This document shows, piece by piece, positions 1 to 7,549 of a DNA stretch of 35,493 nucleotides. The notes under the pieces are model-generated. The model was not told the origin of the DNA. It made no database searches and saw only the letters and a program-made list of their open reading frames with translations. Source of the DNA: an uncultured Synechococcaceae cyanobacterium (lineage in GTDB: Bacteria; Cyanobacteriota; Cyanobacteriia; PCC-6307; Cyanobiaceae); the NCBI GenBank assembly GCA_902578445.1, contig CACHDC010000012.1, positions 1-35,493 on the forward strand, read 5' to 3'. The position numbers were made by a program, and so were the translations under genes. How positions within the stretch are numbered: the stretch's first letter is position 1; each line of letters starts with the position of its first letter.

Positions 1-684
1 TTGACGAAGTGTTAATAGTTCAAATAATTCATCTAATGTTCCAAAACCCCCAGGAAAAAATACAGCTCCTATTGATCGCATGACGAAATGGATCTTTCTT
101 AATGCAAAATAATTAAATTTAAAGCATAGACCTGGAGTTATAAAAGCATTGGGGATTTGTTCATTAGGAAGACTGATATTTAACCCTATAGATTTACAAT
201 TTGCTTCAAACGCACCTCTATTAGCAGCTTCCATAATCCCTGGACCCCCACCAGTCACAATCACATGAGAATTACAGGATTTACTTTGATTATTTATTGA
301 AGCAAGTTTAGAAAACTCTCTTGCGGATTGATAATAGTGACTCATTGATAGCAAATTTTCTAATCTATTTAAATTTCGTTTAAGCAAAACCGATGAAGGA
401 TTTTTTTTAATTAACTTTTTTATATCGTCAATTTTCTCTTTTGTTTTTGATTCTTCTGCAATACTTGCGCCTCCAAAAATTATTATGGTTGAAAGAATTT
501 TATTTTCTTCTAGGATTAAATCTGGTTTAGTAATTTCAAGCAGCATTCTGACTCCGCGCATTTCGTTTCTGTTGAGCAAACCAATATCTTCATAAGCCAA
601 TTTATACGTATCAGAATTAATAATTAAATTAAGATTTTTTGAATTATTAATTTTGGTTGAAATACCTTGTTGTGTTTTGTTCAT
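1..684 (-). CDS. LOG family protein (lysine decarboxylase-like), C-terminus cut off
   Basis: The frame opens with ATG at 684 and runs off the window edge after 228 residues. It carries both LOG-family signatures: [13 protein letters not shown] near residues 144-156 and PGGFGTLDE near 208-216. These motifs form the nucleotide-monophosphate binding and catalytic site of the Rossmann-like fold. Family members release cytokinin-type free bases from nucleotide 5'-monophosphates, and bacterial ones often act as nucleotide 5'-monophosphate nucleosidases. The long N-terminal part (about 140 residues before the first motif) is typical of the larger cyanobacterial members. The start lies one base past the stop of the upstream cupin-like gene, so the two are probably co-transcribed. 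The true substrate cannot be told from sequence. Confidence 0.9.
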   Translation of the reverse strand, partial: MNKTQQGISTKINNSKNLNLIINSDTYKLAYEDIGLLNRNEMRGVRMLLEITKPDLILEENKILSTIIIFGGASIAEESKTKEKIDDIKKLIKKNPSSVLLKRNLNRLENLLSMSHYYQSAREFSKLASINNQSKSCNSHVIVTGGGPGIMEAANRGAFEANCKSIGLNISLPNEQIPNAFITPGLCFKFNYFALRKIHFVMRSIGAVFFPGGFGTLDELFELLTLRQ

Positions 685-685
685 A

Positions 686-1204
686 TTAAGCAAGGGTCTT
701 AATTTTTTGTTCTAGAGGATTAAACCCAACTCTCTTGATTTGATCATTTTCCCAAACCCAATAAACAGGTGGAGTTTTTCTTGCCTTTATTAAACTTATT
801 TGGTCTAATTTTTGTGGGATAAATTCTTTAGCTGGATCAAAAAATTTATCTCTTGTGGGTTGATTTAAAACAATACTACCTTCTTTGCCTGAGATTGATC
901 TGTGATAAGTTCCAACAGGAATTTCTAATGCTCCCATAGATCTATTTAAATAAATTACATGATGAGGTTCATCCCATGCAGGATTAATTAAAACAAATGT
1001 TCTTTCCCCAGTAATAACTAAGTTATGATCAATTTGATGATTGTGAACGTAATATTGTTCATCTTTAAAATCATCTGGAGGAGATATAGCTTTTTCAGAA
1101 TGAATTACCACATCGCAACCATTAGATGCCTCCAATCCTGCATCAAAGAATGTAACTTTTGGAGTCTCTCTAAAAATTGTTGTTGGCATGAATTTTAATT
1201 TCAT
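686..1204 (-). CDS. Cupin-like conserved protein
   Basis: This 172-residue soluble protein has no signal peptide or membrane helix. The central part (about residues 50-115) reads like a cupin half-barrel: [20 protein letters not shown], then a DEPHHVIYL strand, then [12 protein letters not shown]. Histidine-rich strands of this kind are seen in dTDP-sugar epimerase-like and other small cupins, but no classical metal motif is complete, so activity is unknown. It ends one base before the start of the LOG-family gene on the same strand, which suggests a two-gene operon. The family assignment is an inference from the strand pattern. Confidence 0.75.
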   Translation of the reverse strand: MKLKFMPTTIFRETPKVTFFDAGLEASNGCDVVIHSEKAISPPDDFKDEQYYVHNHQIDHNLVITGERTFVLINPAWDEPHHVIYLNRSMGALEIPVGTYHRSISGKEGSIVLNQPTRDKFFDPAKEFIPQKLDQISLIKARKTPPVYWVWENDQIKRVGFNPLEQKIKTLA

Positions 1205-1276
1205 AGTTAAACCTCTCGTTAAAAATTTATGAATATTTTTAAAATTTATAAGCTATGAAAACCGATTAATGAATAG

Positions 1277-1423
1277 TCAGTTACAACAAACTAAACAATC
1301 TTCTTTAGTTGGGTAATCTTGACATTCTATCTTAAAAGTTTCTTCTAAAACTTCTATTTTATTGACATAATCAAGATCTCGCAGATCTTTATTTGGAACT
1401 GTGAATTGTGTTTGAAGTTTCAT
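1277..1423 (-). CDS. 48-residue peptide with CP12-like C-terminal motif
   Basis: The gene has a strong Shine-Dalgarno, AGGAGG, seven bases before the ATG. The C-terminus has Cys-x3-Pro-x4-Cys (CQDYPTKEDC) followed by a Cys pair. CP12, the redox switch that locks GAPDH and phosphoribulokinase together in the dark, ends in Cys-x3-(N)P-x4-Cys. The peptide is shorter than ordinary CP12 (about 75 residues) and lacks the AWD_VEEL core. It could be a CP12-derived regulator or an unrelated Cys peptide. Its tail aligns without gaps to that of the peptide at 1624-1776. Confidence 0.75.
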   Translation of the reverse strand: MKLQTQFTVPNKDLRDLDYVNKIEVLEETFKIECQDYPTKEDCLVCCN

Positions 1424-1435
1424 TTTCCCTCCTAA

Positions 1436-1537
1436 TTAATATTGTTTTTTGAAGCCATCCCAGGTTTTAGAAAATCTTAATCCCAGATAAGAAACTAAAA
1501 TTGCCCAAAATAGAATCTCAATAGTTAAATTAGTCAT
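1436..1537 (-). CDS. 33-residue single-helix membrane peptide (copy 1)
   Basis: An AGGAGG ribosome site precedes the ATG. The product is one hydrophobic helix (about residues 4-22, including EILFWAILVSYLGLRF) followed by a basic, aromatic tail ending WDGFKKQY. The size and layout resemble small thylakoid subunits such as Psb or Pet peptides, but the sequence matches none I know. An 85 % identical copy lies at 7102-7203, with a similar 5' region. Conservation of the peptide between the copies supports real translation. Confidence 0.8.
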   Translation of the reverse strand: MTNLTIEILFWAILVSYLGLRFSKTWDGFKKQY

Positions 1538-1623
1538 CTGCTTTTCCTCCTTTCTATCTGACTATGCTTTAGTACGGATGATATATAAAAATCAAGCGTA
1601 AGAATACTTAAAAAGTTCGAGTA

Positions 1624-1776
1624 TTAATCGCAAAAAATTTTGAAATGGTTTTTACTAGGATGCTTTTCGCATTCTTTATTCCAGTAAGCTTCGAGTTCTT
1701 TCGCCTTAATATCGTATGAAAGATCTTTTGTATCCAAGTCCATCTCTTTGATGGTTAATGTGTCGTTTAATGCCAT
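1624..1776 (-). CDS. 50-residue peptide with CP12-like tail, paralogue of 1277-1423
   Basis: A charged, helical N-terminal half (KEMDLDTKDLSYDIKAKELE) is followed by ECEKHPSKNHFKIFCD. That end aligns residue for residue with ECQDYPTKEDCLVCCN of the neighbouring peptide: Cys-x3-Pro-[ST]-Lys, and a last Cys before the terminal acidic or Asn residue. The second CP12-type Cys is replaced by Phe. It is therefore a diverged member of the same CP12-like family, and it could not make the identical disulphide. The ribosome site is weak (AGGT). The function is unknown. Confidence 0.75.
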   Translation of the reverse strand: MALNDTLTIKEMDLDTKDLSYDIKAKELEAYWNKECEKHPSKNHFKIFCD

Positions 1777-1948
1777 AAGACTGACCTATTGACTTCAATT
1801 ATGTTCTAATTCATTTGAATAGTTAATCTCAAGTTTTATGTGTGCGGTTAGAGGAACAAAATTGTACGGATTAAGGATCAAAAAAAACTCTCAAAGTAAA
1901 AATAATGACCAGAAAAATATCTTCAAAGGTATTAAATTTAAATTTAAA

Positions 1949-2133
1949 AAAGTTTGGATAAAGTTTGGATAAAAAATTACGAATCCTTGCGATCCTAGGT
2001 ACATCTAGACGCGCTCACTTTTCATTAGCTAGTAGTTTGGTTCCCTTTGAAACACGGGATCTCGGCACAAATTTCTGGTTTGAATGAAATTAAATTACTA
2101 GTTAAGATATAAATTTTTTATCCATCAAAGTCC
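1949..2133. promoter_or_regulatory. Porin-type leader element A (orphan)
   Basis: Two 11-bp direct repeats (AAAGTTTGGAT) lie back to back at 1949-1970. They are followed by a GC-richer stretch and a block at 2014-2048 (CACTTTTCATTAGCTAGTAG, then GGTTCC) that recurs at 3047-3081. The segment at 1962-1996 also resembles 3967-4000, upstream of the porin. No outer-membrane gene follows this copy, so it looks like the leader of a lost gene or an independent RNA. Confidence 0.5.
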
Positions 2134-2217
2134 CTATTTAGGCAAATAATTAGTGGCATGGGGGAAATATGATCGTTCTACATTTTTAAATATGATCTGA
2201 AAATTTCAGTTGAAAGT

Positions 2218-2388
2218 TCAAGGATATAGTTTATCAATAGCCTCTTTTTGTTCTTGCTTTTTTATCTTTTTAACATTTAAAAAAGGGCAATAATTTTGAT
2301 TTAAAGAATATAGGAAATTGCTTTTATTGAAAGTGTGAAATGTCTTGGAAATAGTAGGTGTTTCATTTTTTTTGAATAAATTATCTAA
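2218..2388 (-). pseudogene. Possible start-less small gene remnant
   Basis: An open frame of 56 codons ends with TGA at 2218-2220 and is closed upstream by a stop just before 2388. The translation looks protein-like (for example NQNYCPFLNVKKIKKQEQKE), but no ATG, GTG or TTG lies in frame. It begins just past the terminator of the secreted cupin gene. It may be a decayed gene or a chance frame. Nothing else is visible between 1777 and 2393 apart from leader element A. Confidence 0.3.
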
Positions 2389-2393
2389 TCATT

Positions 2394-2421
2394 AAAAAAA
2401 GGGGAGATTAACCCCTTTTTT
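2394..2421. terminator. Bidirectional terminator after the secreted cupin gene
   Basis: A GGGG-N7-CCCC hairpin is flanked by seven A on one side and six T on the other, so it can end transcription in either direction. On the minus strand it lies about 25 bases past the stop of the cupin gene. Confidence 0.8.
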
Positions 2422-2446
2422 GGATCAACTAAAAAATCATTTTAAT

Positions 2447-2872
2447 TTATTCTTCAGGATTCAAAGTAGGTAAACCTTCTGCTGAAGCCACAGCAACCCA
2501 CATCACTGCTGAAGAGTTACCACTATTAGCCATAGTATGTGCAGGCGTATTTGCTGAGAGAACAAATGAGTCTCCTTCCTTAAAGGTTTTACTAATACCT
2601 GTCTTTTCAGCAAGCGTTAATTCACCACTTTCAATATGCCCTAGTAAAGGGACAGGATGAGAATGCATTGGTATAGTTGCCCCGTTGCTAACTTCTACTC
2701 TAATCAATCGCATTTCAGCTTTTCCTTTTGGATACTTAAAATTATCTCCATCAATGTTTTCTGAAGAGGTGAAGATTTCTTGTACATTTACAGGAGATTC
2801 TGTAGCTATAGAGATGTTTGGATTGATGAGCATCAAAGCAAAGGCTAATGCTATGAATAAATTTTTAATCAT
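2447..2872 (-). CDS. Secreted cupin-domain protein
   Basis: This 141-residue protein begins with a signal peptide: a Lys near the start, a hydrophobic core at 4-16, and a likely cut after about residue 23. One cupin domain follows. Motif 1 is MHSHPVPLLGHIESGEL (His70, His72, Glu81 or Glu84) and motif 2 contains His112 in NTPAHTM, so a mononuclear metal site is plausible. It probably works in the periplasm. Neither substrate nor enzyme activity can be told. It stands alone, with its own terminator at 2394-2421, and faces away from the outer-membrane genes. Confidence 0.85.
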   Translation of the reverse strand: MIKNLFIALAFALMLINPNISIATESPVNVQEIFTSSENIDGDNFKYPKGKAEMRLIRVEVSNGATIPMHSHPVPLLGHIESGELTLAEKTGISKTFKEGDSFVLSANTPAHTMANSGNSSAVMWVAVASAEGLPTLNPEE

Positions 2873-2970
2873 GAATTGGAATTCTTAGAAAATTATTTAG
2901 GCTTATGGTATTTATTTTTTAATTATTTGTCAGTACACGATTTAACTTTTTTTTATCTTAGTTCCATAAA

Positions 2971-3200
2971 AAAGTTCGAATAAGTTTAGAATAAAATTTT
3001 GAGAATAAGTATAAACCCGTTGCTATAACAATAAAAATGGACATTGCCCACTTTTAATAAGCCAGTAGCTAGGTTCCTTTTTTAGCATTGTATTTCGAAA
3101 GAATACTATAGGTTTGAATAAAGTTTGGAAAACTTTTTTAGATATGGCTTAATTTATTATCAATTAAAGTTTCTAATAAATTAATAAGTTAAGTGCAGGA
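2971..3200 (+). promoter_or_regulatory. Leader element B upstream of the outer-membrane barrel gene
   Basis: Two tandem 11-bp repeats (AAAGTTCGAAT, AAGTTTAGAAT) stand at 2971-2992. A block at 3047-3081 is shared with leader A. A second repeat pair, with GTTTG at 3112 and 3123, is again spaced 11 bp. Half-sites one helical turn apart are typical of OmpR/PhoB-family response-regulator binding; this is inference. The gap from 2873 to 3297 contains no gene. Confidence 0.5.
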
Positions 3201-3297
3201 TTCTTTTTAATATAATTAAAAATTGATGTTTTTATTTACTGACAAATTCACACTTTATTAAAAAAACATATTATGAATATTAAGAATTTTTTAATTT

Positions 3298-3897
3298 ATG
3301 AAAAAACTTAAGCTTTTAGCTTCAGCAACCTTTGCAGGATTATCTTTACTAAGTACGCCTACATTTGCTGATGAATACTCAACAAAAGGTTCATATCTTA
3401 CTGGAAGTATTGGTGGAAGTGCCATAGGAGATATTGATGTATCGGGAGTAAATTCTGATATTGAGTTTGAAACAGGATTGGGTCTCGATTTAGGTTATGG
3501 ATATGATTTTGGTAAGACTCGTGTTGAAGGGACTTGGGTTAGAGGACAATCTGATAAGACTTCTTGGCTTGGATACACTGTTAAAGCTGATACGACAATT
3601 GATTCAATAATGGGCTCAATTTATTACGATTTTCGTGAGGACAAACAATGGAGCCCGTTTATTGGAGCATCTATAGGATCAACTAATGTTGACTTTGATG
3701 GAGCTTCTGATTCAGGTGTTTCTTACGGAATTGGCTATGGTGTAAGTTATAAAACATCTGATCAAGTAGAAATTTTCTTTAAAGGTCAAACAACTGTTAT
3801 TCCAGAGCTTACATTTGCAACAGTTAATAACTCCACGGTTATTATAAAAAATGGAAACTACTCAAATGGTACTATCGGATTAAGAGTAAGATTCTGA
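3298..3897 (+). CDS. Small outer-membrane beta-barrel protein (OmpA/Opacity-like)
   Basis: This 199-residue protein has a clear signal peptide (basic start, LLASATFAGLSLLST core, cut near FA-DEYS at about residue 24). It is then built of alternating Gly/aromatic beta strands such as GLDLGYGYDFGKTRVEGTW and WSPFIGASIGSTNV. The chain ends in RVRF, with the terminal Phe expected for assembly by the BAM complex. Length and pattern fit the eight-stranded OmpA-like/Opacity barrel family. It is probably a structural or narrow-pore outer-membrane protein. It sits behind a long leader and ends in its own terminator, hence is monocistronic. Confidence 0.85.
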   Translation: MKKLKLLASATFAGLSLLSTPTFADEYSTKGSYLTGSIGGSAIGDIDVSGVNSDIEFETGLGLDLGYGYDFGKTRVEGTWVRGQSDKTSWLGYTVKADTTIDSIMGSIYYDFREDKQWSPFIGASIGSTNVDFDGASDSGVSYGIGYGVSYKTSDQVEIFFKGQTTVIPELTFATVNNSTVIIKNGNYSNGTIGLRVRF

Positions 3898-3920
3898 TAA
3901 TTATTTATTAAAATCCAAAA

Positions 3921-3949
3921 AAATAGCCTTTAATGGCTATTTTTTTTTT
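3921..3949 (+). terminator. Rho-independent terminator after the barrel gene
   Basis: The stem is AATAGCC/GGCTATT with a six-base loop, followed by nine or more T. It starts 24 bases past the stop codon. Confidence 0.9.
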
Positions 3950-3954
3950 GCGAA

Positions 3955-4100
3955 ATTTGTTATGAAAGTTTGATAAAAAATTACTAATTCTTGAGACCCA
4001 TAAATAGATGTTACGATCAAAAAATTGACATATTTAACTAGGAATCTAGGGAAACAGGTATATAATAAGTTTGCAAAAAATTATAGTGTGAGGCTTTTTT
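3955..4100 (+). promoter_or_regulatory. Leader element C upstream of the porin gene
   Basis: The start (GTTTGATAAAAAATTAC, then an AATTCTTGAGACCC-like stretch) matches leader A at 1962-1996 with few changes. Further repeats of the GTTTG type occur near 4069. GAGG at 4090-4093 probably serves as the ribosome site for the GTG start at 4102. Confidence 0.45.
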
Positions 4101-4101
4101 T

Positions 4102-5301
4102 GTGAAACTTTTTCAAAAACTAATAATTGCTCCTGCGACATTAGGATTACTTGCTCCTATTACAGCTACTGCTAGCGAAGTTACTATGAGTGATTTTGCT
4201 GCAGCCGAAGAGCTTGCTATTACTAACCGTCGTATAGATGTAGTAGAAGCGAAATTAGATAACTTCGAAGCTGGTTCTTTTTCTGATTCAACAACACTAA
4301 GCGGTTCTGCTTCTTTCCAAATTGGTGCTGTTGATGGTTCTACTGTCACTGAAGCATTAACTTCTACTTATTCATACGATCTTGATTTGAATACTTCCTT
4401 TACAGGAAATGATAATCTATATGTAGGTATTGAAACTGGAAATAGCATATTTGGTACGAATAATGATTTCGTTACAGATAATTCTCAGGGAGGTGCAGAT
4501 GCTTTGTCGGTCACTTCGCTTTATTATTCTTTCCCTCTAGGAAAATATGATGTAGCCGTTGGACCTAAATTAGATAATGATGATTTAATGCCAACTACTA
4601 TTTCTAAGTATTCAGATAAGTTCTTTATGGCAGGACAGCCTCTAACAGCTGCTGATTTTACTTCTGCACCTGGTATTACTGGAAGTGGAATTGCTTTTGG
4701 ACGCACCTGGGATAATGGATTTAATGCTTCAGCAAGTCTTATTGGAATGAGTGCAAGTACTTCTGATGGTTTCCTTACAAAAGAGGGAACTGATACATAC
4801 ACATTATCAGCTGGGTATGATGCAGACTCTTATGGCTTAGGCCTTATCTACGCTGATGTGGACGAACTCTGTTCATTTATTGCCGGTTATCAAACTTGTT
4901 CTTCTCTAGGAGTTGCTGGTATTGGAGCTAGCAGCACCACTCTAGGAGCTTACTGGACTCCAAATGATGGCCAAACAACATTAAGCGCAACTTATGGAGT
5001 TATTTCTGGAGAAATAACTGGATCAACTGTGGAAGACCTTACTAGTTTCCATGTTGGTATTGATCATGAAATTGGTTCTGGAGTTTTATCTGCTGCTATT
5101 AAGTCTCAAGATTTCTATGTGATTTCGACGGGTAAGGCATCTGCTGATAGTCTTGGCGAATTTGGAGAAATCTACTATACATACGATGTCAACGATTCTG
5201 TAGAAATCGCTGGAGGTATTTCTTTTGCAATGGGAGATAGTACTGGTGTTTATTGGATAGATAGAACTGCAGTTGGAGCAGAGGCAACATTTAAGTTCTA
5301 A
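4102..5301 (+). CDS. som: Som-type outer-membrane porin
   Basis: The GTG start gives 399 residues beginning MKLFQKLIIAPATLGLLAP, the usual signal-peptide start of Prochlorococcus/Synechococcus Som porins, with a cut near TASE (about 25). A short helical linker (AAEELAITNRRIDVVEAKLD) is followed by a long Ser/Thr/Gly-rich beta-barrel region that ends in EATFKF, with a terminal Phe. It forms a passive pore for small solutes in the outer membrane. Many Som proteins carry an SLH peptidoglycan-anchor domain and are nearer 500 residues; no SLH repeat is visible here and only the helical linker remains. The Cys pair in DELCSFIAGYQTC is unusual for a porin loop. Confidence 0.85.
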   Translation: MKLFQKLIIAPATLGLLAPITATASEVTMSDFAAAEELAITNRRIDVVEAKLDNFEAGSFSDSTTLSGSASFQIGAVDGSTVTEALTSTYSYDLDLNTSFTGNDNLYVGIETGNSIFGTNNDFVTDNSQGGADALSVTSLYYSFPLGKYDVAVGPKLDNDDLMPTTISKYSDKFFMAGQPLTAADFTSAPGITGSGIAFGRTWDNGFNASASLIGMSASTSDGFLTKEGTDTYTLSAGYDADSYGLGLIYADVDELCSFIAGYQTCSSLGVAGIGASSTTLGAYWTPNDGQTTLSATYGVISGEITGSTVEDLTSFHVGIDHEIGSGVLSAAIKSQDFYVISTGKASADSLGEFGEIYYTYDVNDSVEIAGGISFAMGDSTGVYWIDRTAVGAEATFKF

Positions 5302-5326
5302 GACTTCAATATCTCATCTATAATTA

Positions 5327-5363
5327 AGCAGCCCACTCCTCACACTTAAGGGCTGCTTTTTTT
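5327..5363 (+). terminator. Rho-independent terminator after the porin gene
   Basis: A perfect eight-base stem AGCAGCCC/GGGCTGCT with a 15-base loop is followed by six T. It is the strongest terminator in the window. Confidence 0.95.
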
Positions 5364-5442
5364 CTTTTGACAAGTTAATCTCTTGTAAAAAATAAAGATC
5401 AAGATTGAAAGAGCTGATCCCTTCTTCTATTAGATGAACTTA

Positions 5443-5625
5443 TCAGAACGTGTTACCACCTTTGAGTATTTGTATATATCCAACAGCTTCAACAAACTTT
5501 CCTGTTAACTCTTCATCGTGTTGAACACTTATGAGATTTCCTGTTGAAGAGGGTTTTCTCAAGGTTTCATGGACTTTCATTGCACCATCAAAAAGTCTAT
5601 CTTGATAGTAATGCGTGTATTCCAC
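5443..5625 (-). CDS. Hypothetical 60-residue protein
   Basis: The longest frame starts at GTG (5623-5625); an internal Met at residue 16 (MKVHETLRKPSSTG) is an alternative start. The composition is soluble and mixed-charge (NLISVQHDEELTGKFVEAVG), with no known motif. It stands alone and converges on the porin gene, whose terminator lies between them. The family is not recognised. Confidence 0.45.
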   Translation of the reverse strand: MEYTHYYQDRLFDGAMKVHETLRKPSSTGNLISVQHDEELTGKFVEAVGYIQILKGGNTF

Positions 5626-5687
5626 CTACTCTCGAAAGATACTCCTCTATTTGATTATTCTATCTAATTGCCAATTTATCTATACAA

Positions 5688-6020
5688 CTGAAGAAGTCGT
5701 TTAGAACGCATTTTACAAAGGTTTGATGAGCCTTCTTGCTCTTTTATTTAACTAGTAGGGAAAGCTTCCATCGACCTCTCCAGCTTGTCTCGCTCAAAGT
5801 TTTGAATCCACATTTAACCTTGATGATGAAAGAGAAGAACCATGACTGATTCTTCGTGTCTGAGAGACTGATGAGCGTATTTTATTTGTTGTGTTCTGTC
5901 CATTTGTTAACGAACTAATTAGTAGTTTTTTTGAGTAGTTTTTGCTGAGGTGGTAAGGGGACATCTAATGCGCTGTCTTTATATGTAAACTCAAAGATAG
6001 AGTTTTTTTGAATTTTTTAG
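5688..6020 (+). pseudogene. GC-richer stretch with broken coding frame
   Basis: Base composition here is clearly less AT-rich than the flanks. One frame reads FFVSERLMSVFYLLCSVHLL, TN, stop, LVVFLSSFC, stop, GGKGTSNALSLYVNSKIEFF, stop. It is interrupted at TGA (twice, where TGG would restore Trp) and TAA. A second frame upstream reads SPACLAQSFESTFNLDDERE before TGA. This fits a decayed gene, but a structured RNA is not excluded (GAAGAA/TTCTTC can pair near 5839-5860). The rest of the 5626-6431 gap, 6021-6431, shows only AT-rich sequence. Confidence 0.4.
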
Positions 6021-6431
6021 AAAAACTCCTTATCTAATTATTTATTCCAAATACTTTTGGCAAAACTATAAATATATATTCACAATCATTACATGAATCT
6101 ACTCATTAAGATCTAAGAGTTAAATAGTCACCAAAAACTTTTTTCCCTAGGCCTTTTATTTGTTTATGCAAAAGTTATTATCAGAAAAAAATGAGGGTTT
6201 ATTCTTTTAAGTCTTGGTTGATTGTCAATGTAAATTTTCCTTATTCTTTTTTATAAAGTAAATCTTAAATTAGGAAGAAAATCTTATAAAGGAGTTGTTT
6301 ATCTATAAGTTATACAAATCTTATTAAGTAGTCTTTATTACCAATTAAGTATACCTGTTATTAAATAAATATATTTACCCTTGAAAACCCCCTATAAACA
6401 TACTTTTTCTTGAAATAAAGATTGACAAGAC

Positions 6432-6785
6432 ATGTATAAAAAAAACTTCTATAAAGCATTAACTACATTTATATATATGTTTCTAACCAACAAAACACGT
6501 TTAAAAATTAAGGATATTGTGAAAAGAATTTCACTAGATGAACCTGTTTCATTGGAGGAAAGAATTTATGTAGAAAAATTTTCAAAAAATAATTCAACTA
6601 TATGGACATGGCTTAAGAAAGCAAACAGCTTGAGGAGATATGGGAAGCAAAATTCAGACGGAATAAATGGACTTATACAGAATCTTGGGCTTGATGGTTT
6701 AGAAACTGAAAATCATTTTGATCCTAAAAATGATGATCTTGCTGATTGGTTTAGTGGATCTCCTGATTGGGTGAGGAGGAGTTAA
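6432..6785 (+). CDS. Conserved hypothetical protein, 117 residues
   Basis: A basic, hydrophobic N-terminus (about residues 1-25) is followed by a soluble helical domain with SLDEPVSLEERIYVEKFSKN and a C-terminal DWFSGSPDWVRRS. No enzymatic motif is seen. The regular codon pattern and the well-formed Trp-rich tail argue for a real gene. It stands alone, with about 650 bp of AT-rich sequence before it. The function is unknown. Confidence 0.75.
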   Translation: MYKKNFYKALTTFIYMFLTNKTRLKIKDIVKRISLDEPVSLEERIYVEKFSKNNSTIWTWLKKANSLRRYGKQNSDGINGLIQNLGLDGLETENHFDPKNDDLADWFSGSPDWVRRS

Positions 6786-7101
6786 TTACCCTTAGTTGAA
6801 AATAGTTTATATTTATTAATAATTATAAACTGGGCAAATATCTCAATAAAAGAATTTAAATTAGTAAAGTAAGGCTCGCTAAATCAAAAATAGGGAGTGT
6901 ATGGGACTTCAGTTTTCATTGAATCACCATAGTAATTTTCAGCTGACTTAACTAAGATCCAATAAATGAAATTTAGAAATGATTTTTCCATTGGAAAATT
7001 TGTAATCTTTTCTAATTCAAATCAGATTCTCCAATAAACGCATCGTAGGAAATACCTAATAGAAGGAATCTAGATTTTCTTAGCTATTTTTGATGATTAT
7101 A
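6786..7101. other. Intergenic stretch without a gene
   Basis: No frame longer than about 16 codons, no convincing hairpin and no RNA gene were seen. Confidence 0.6.
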
Positions 7102-7203
7102 TTAATACTGTTTTTTGAATCCATTCCAAGTTTGAGAAAATCTTAATCCAAGATAAGAAATCAAAATTGACCAAAATAAAATCTCTATACCTAAATTAGT
7201 CAT
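7102..7203 (-). CDS. 33-residue single-helix membrane peptide (copy 2)
   Basis: It has the same length as the peptide at 1436-1537 and is 28/33 identical by my reading. The changes are conservative (T/G, A/S, V/I, K/Q, D/N). It has one helix, EILFWSILISYLGLRF, and a WNGFKKQY tail. The ribosome site is weaker (GGAG in AAAGGAGCCGAG) than in copy 1. The upstream 85 bases are also duplicated. The function is unknown; a small subunit of a membrane complex is one possibility. Confidence 0.8.
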   Translation of the reverse strand: MTNLGIEILFWSILISYLGLRFSQTWNGFKKQY

Positions 7204-7302
7204 TTGCTCGGCTCCTTTCGATCTGATTATTCTTTAGTACGGGTATCATTAAAAAATCAAGCGTAAGAATACCTAAAAGCACAGTTTTAATCAAAAGAAA
7301 TT

Positions 7303-7374
7303 TTTGTAATACTTGGAATATTTGCTCGTGTTGGGGCTTACTATCTTACTGGTCAAATTGTGCCATGTATTTTT
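7303..7374 (+). pseudogene. Remnant of an hli (high-light-inducible) gene
   Basis: The frame reads FVILGIFARVGAYYLTGQIV, then PCIF. This aligns with VGFVALLGAYVTTGQIIPGIF of the intact Hli at 19920-20126, keeping GAY, TGQI and the Pro. It lacks a start, the upstream NGRWAM chlorophyll-binding segment and the terminal Gly, so it is a decayed C-terminal piece. It lies about 100 bp from copy 2 of the 33-residue peptide gene. Confidence 0.65.
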
Positions 7375-7549
7375 TTAAAAAAATCTCTTTTTAAATTCTT
7401 ATTTGGGGTTTGAAAAGTTCCATTTTATTTTTTATAATGTGTATGCTTTTTTTAGGCTTACAGTCACATTTTTCTACTCATTCTTCAAAAGAATTTTCAG
7501 AAGTTTTTTAAAATTTCCAACTATAAAGAAAATCATATAATCATTTATT

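Noticed and set aside
4113..4802. Minus-strand frames of 78 and 92 codons inside the porin
   Set aside because: Shadows; composition is the mirror of Ser/Thr-rich porin codons.
6061..6430. Short plus-strand frames before the 117-residue gene
   Set aside because: Only 7-14 codons, no ribosome site, low complexity.
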